Assembly (NCBI GenBank): GCA_002085355.1
Contig: NATN01000132.1
Location: 1 to 7,497 of the forward strand
DNA length: 7,497 nucleotides
Direction: 5' to 3'
DNA from: Candidatus Zhuqueibacterota bacterium 4484_87
Lineage (GTDB): Bacteria; Zhuqueibacterota; Zhuqueibacteria; Thermofontimicrobiales; Thermofontimicrobiaceae
The notes below the pieces were generated by a model. It was not told the DNA's origin, did not search any database, and saw only the letters and a program-made list of their open reading frames with translations. Positions 7,322 through 7,497 of this stretch are shown here, piece after piece (the first letter of the stretch is position 1; every line of letters begins with the position of its first letter). Position numbers and translations under genes: made by a program.

Positions 7322-7350
7322 AATATACATTGAAAATCCGATTGTTTCAA
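7322..7350 (-). promoter_or_regulatory. Predicted sigma-70-type promoter of gatE-gatD
   Basis: Read on the minus strand, TTGAAA (7345-7350) and TATATT (7322-7327) are separated by exactly 17 bp. Each hexamer matches the bacterial consensus at five of six positions. Transcription would start near 7315, giving a leader of about 20 bases before the ATG at 7295. No operator or riboswitch is visible. Short AT-rich matches can arise by chance, but spacing and position directly ahead of the operon are good. Confidence 0.55.
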
Positions 7351-7394
7351 AACTCCGCTCCGACATTATGCTTTCAATTTAATAAAATTTTTGA

Positions 7395-7497
7395 CTAATA
7401 CCATCCCAGTTGATCGAGCACTTGTCCGGCACGCTGTTCAAGCCACAACTTATATTTCGGCACGTCCCGACTCAAAAATTCATGAATATGTTGTGCC
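7395..7497 (-). CDS. C-terminal end of an unrecognised gene, 5' part outside the window
   Basis: On the minus strand the last 33 codons of an open frame enter from the right edge and stop at a TAG (7395-7397). The peptide starts AQHIHEFLSRD and ends QVLDQLGWY; it is charged, soluble-looking and probably helical, with no motif I can assign. Its composition looks like real coding sequence and no stop interrupts it, but 33 codons is short evidence. It runs in the same direction as gatE, and the 99 bp between its stop and the gatE ATG contain the predicted gatE promoter, so it is probably a separate transcription unit. Confidence 0.5.
   Translation of the reverse strand, partial: AQHIHEFLSRDVPKYKLWLEQRAGQVLDQLGWY

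Overview
The window looks like chromosomal DNA from a Gram-negative bacterium with an outer membrane. Two genes encode signal-peptide-bearing beta-barrel outer-membrane proteins, two AGGAGG ribosome binding sites are well placed, there is a clean intrinsic terminator, and a good sigma-70-type promoter precedes gatE. Against that bacterial background, the right half carries a complete gatE-gatD pair, the Glu-tRNA(Gln) amidotransferase known chiefly as the archaeal enzyme. From memory only, this mix fits lineages such as Calditrichota/KSB1 or related uncultured phyla better than a textbook proteobacterium. No taxonomic search was possible, so that is inference.

Left half, plus strand: (1) the 3' part of a polytopic membrane protein of unknown function (1-1029), open at the left edge and closed by a strong hairpin terminator; (2) a FadL/OmpP1-type outer-membrane transport protein (1126-2307); (3) a 153-bp gap with only a weak hairpin; (4) a four-helix membrane protein of an uncharacterised family (2461-2895), followed after 22 bp by (5) a porin-like beta-barrel protein (2918-3916). 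Genes 4 and 5 look like a two-gene operon.

Right half, minus strand: gatE (5388-7295) followed by gatD (3944-5329), 58 bp apart and probably co-transcribed from a promoter at 7322-7350. GatD is the asparaginase-like subunit that releases ammonia from an amide donor. GatE is the kinase/amidotransferase subunit that activates Glu on tRNA(Gln) and accepts the ammonia. Together they would make Gln-tRNA(Gln). The gat operon converges with the porin operon, leaving 27 bp that hold a 16-bp perfect palindrome. At the right edge lie the last 33 codons of another minus-strand gene that I do not recognise.

The point most worth following up is the intact GatDE in an apparently bacterial context. I found no RNA genes, mobile elements, CRISPR arrays or attachment sites.
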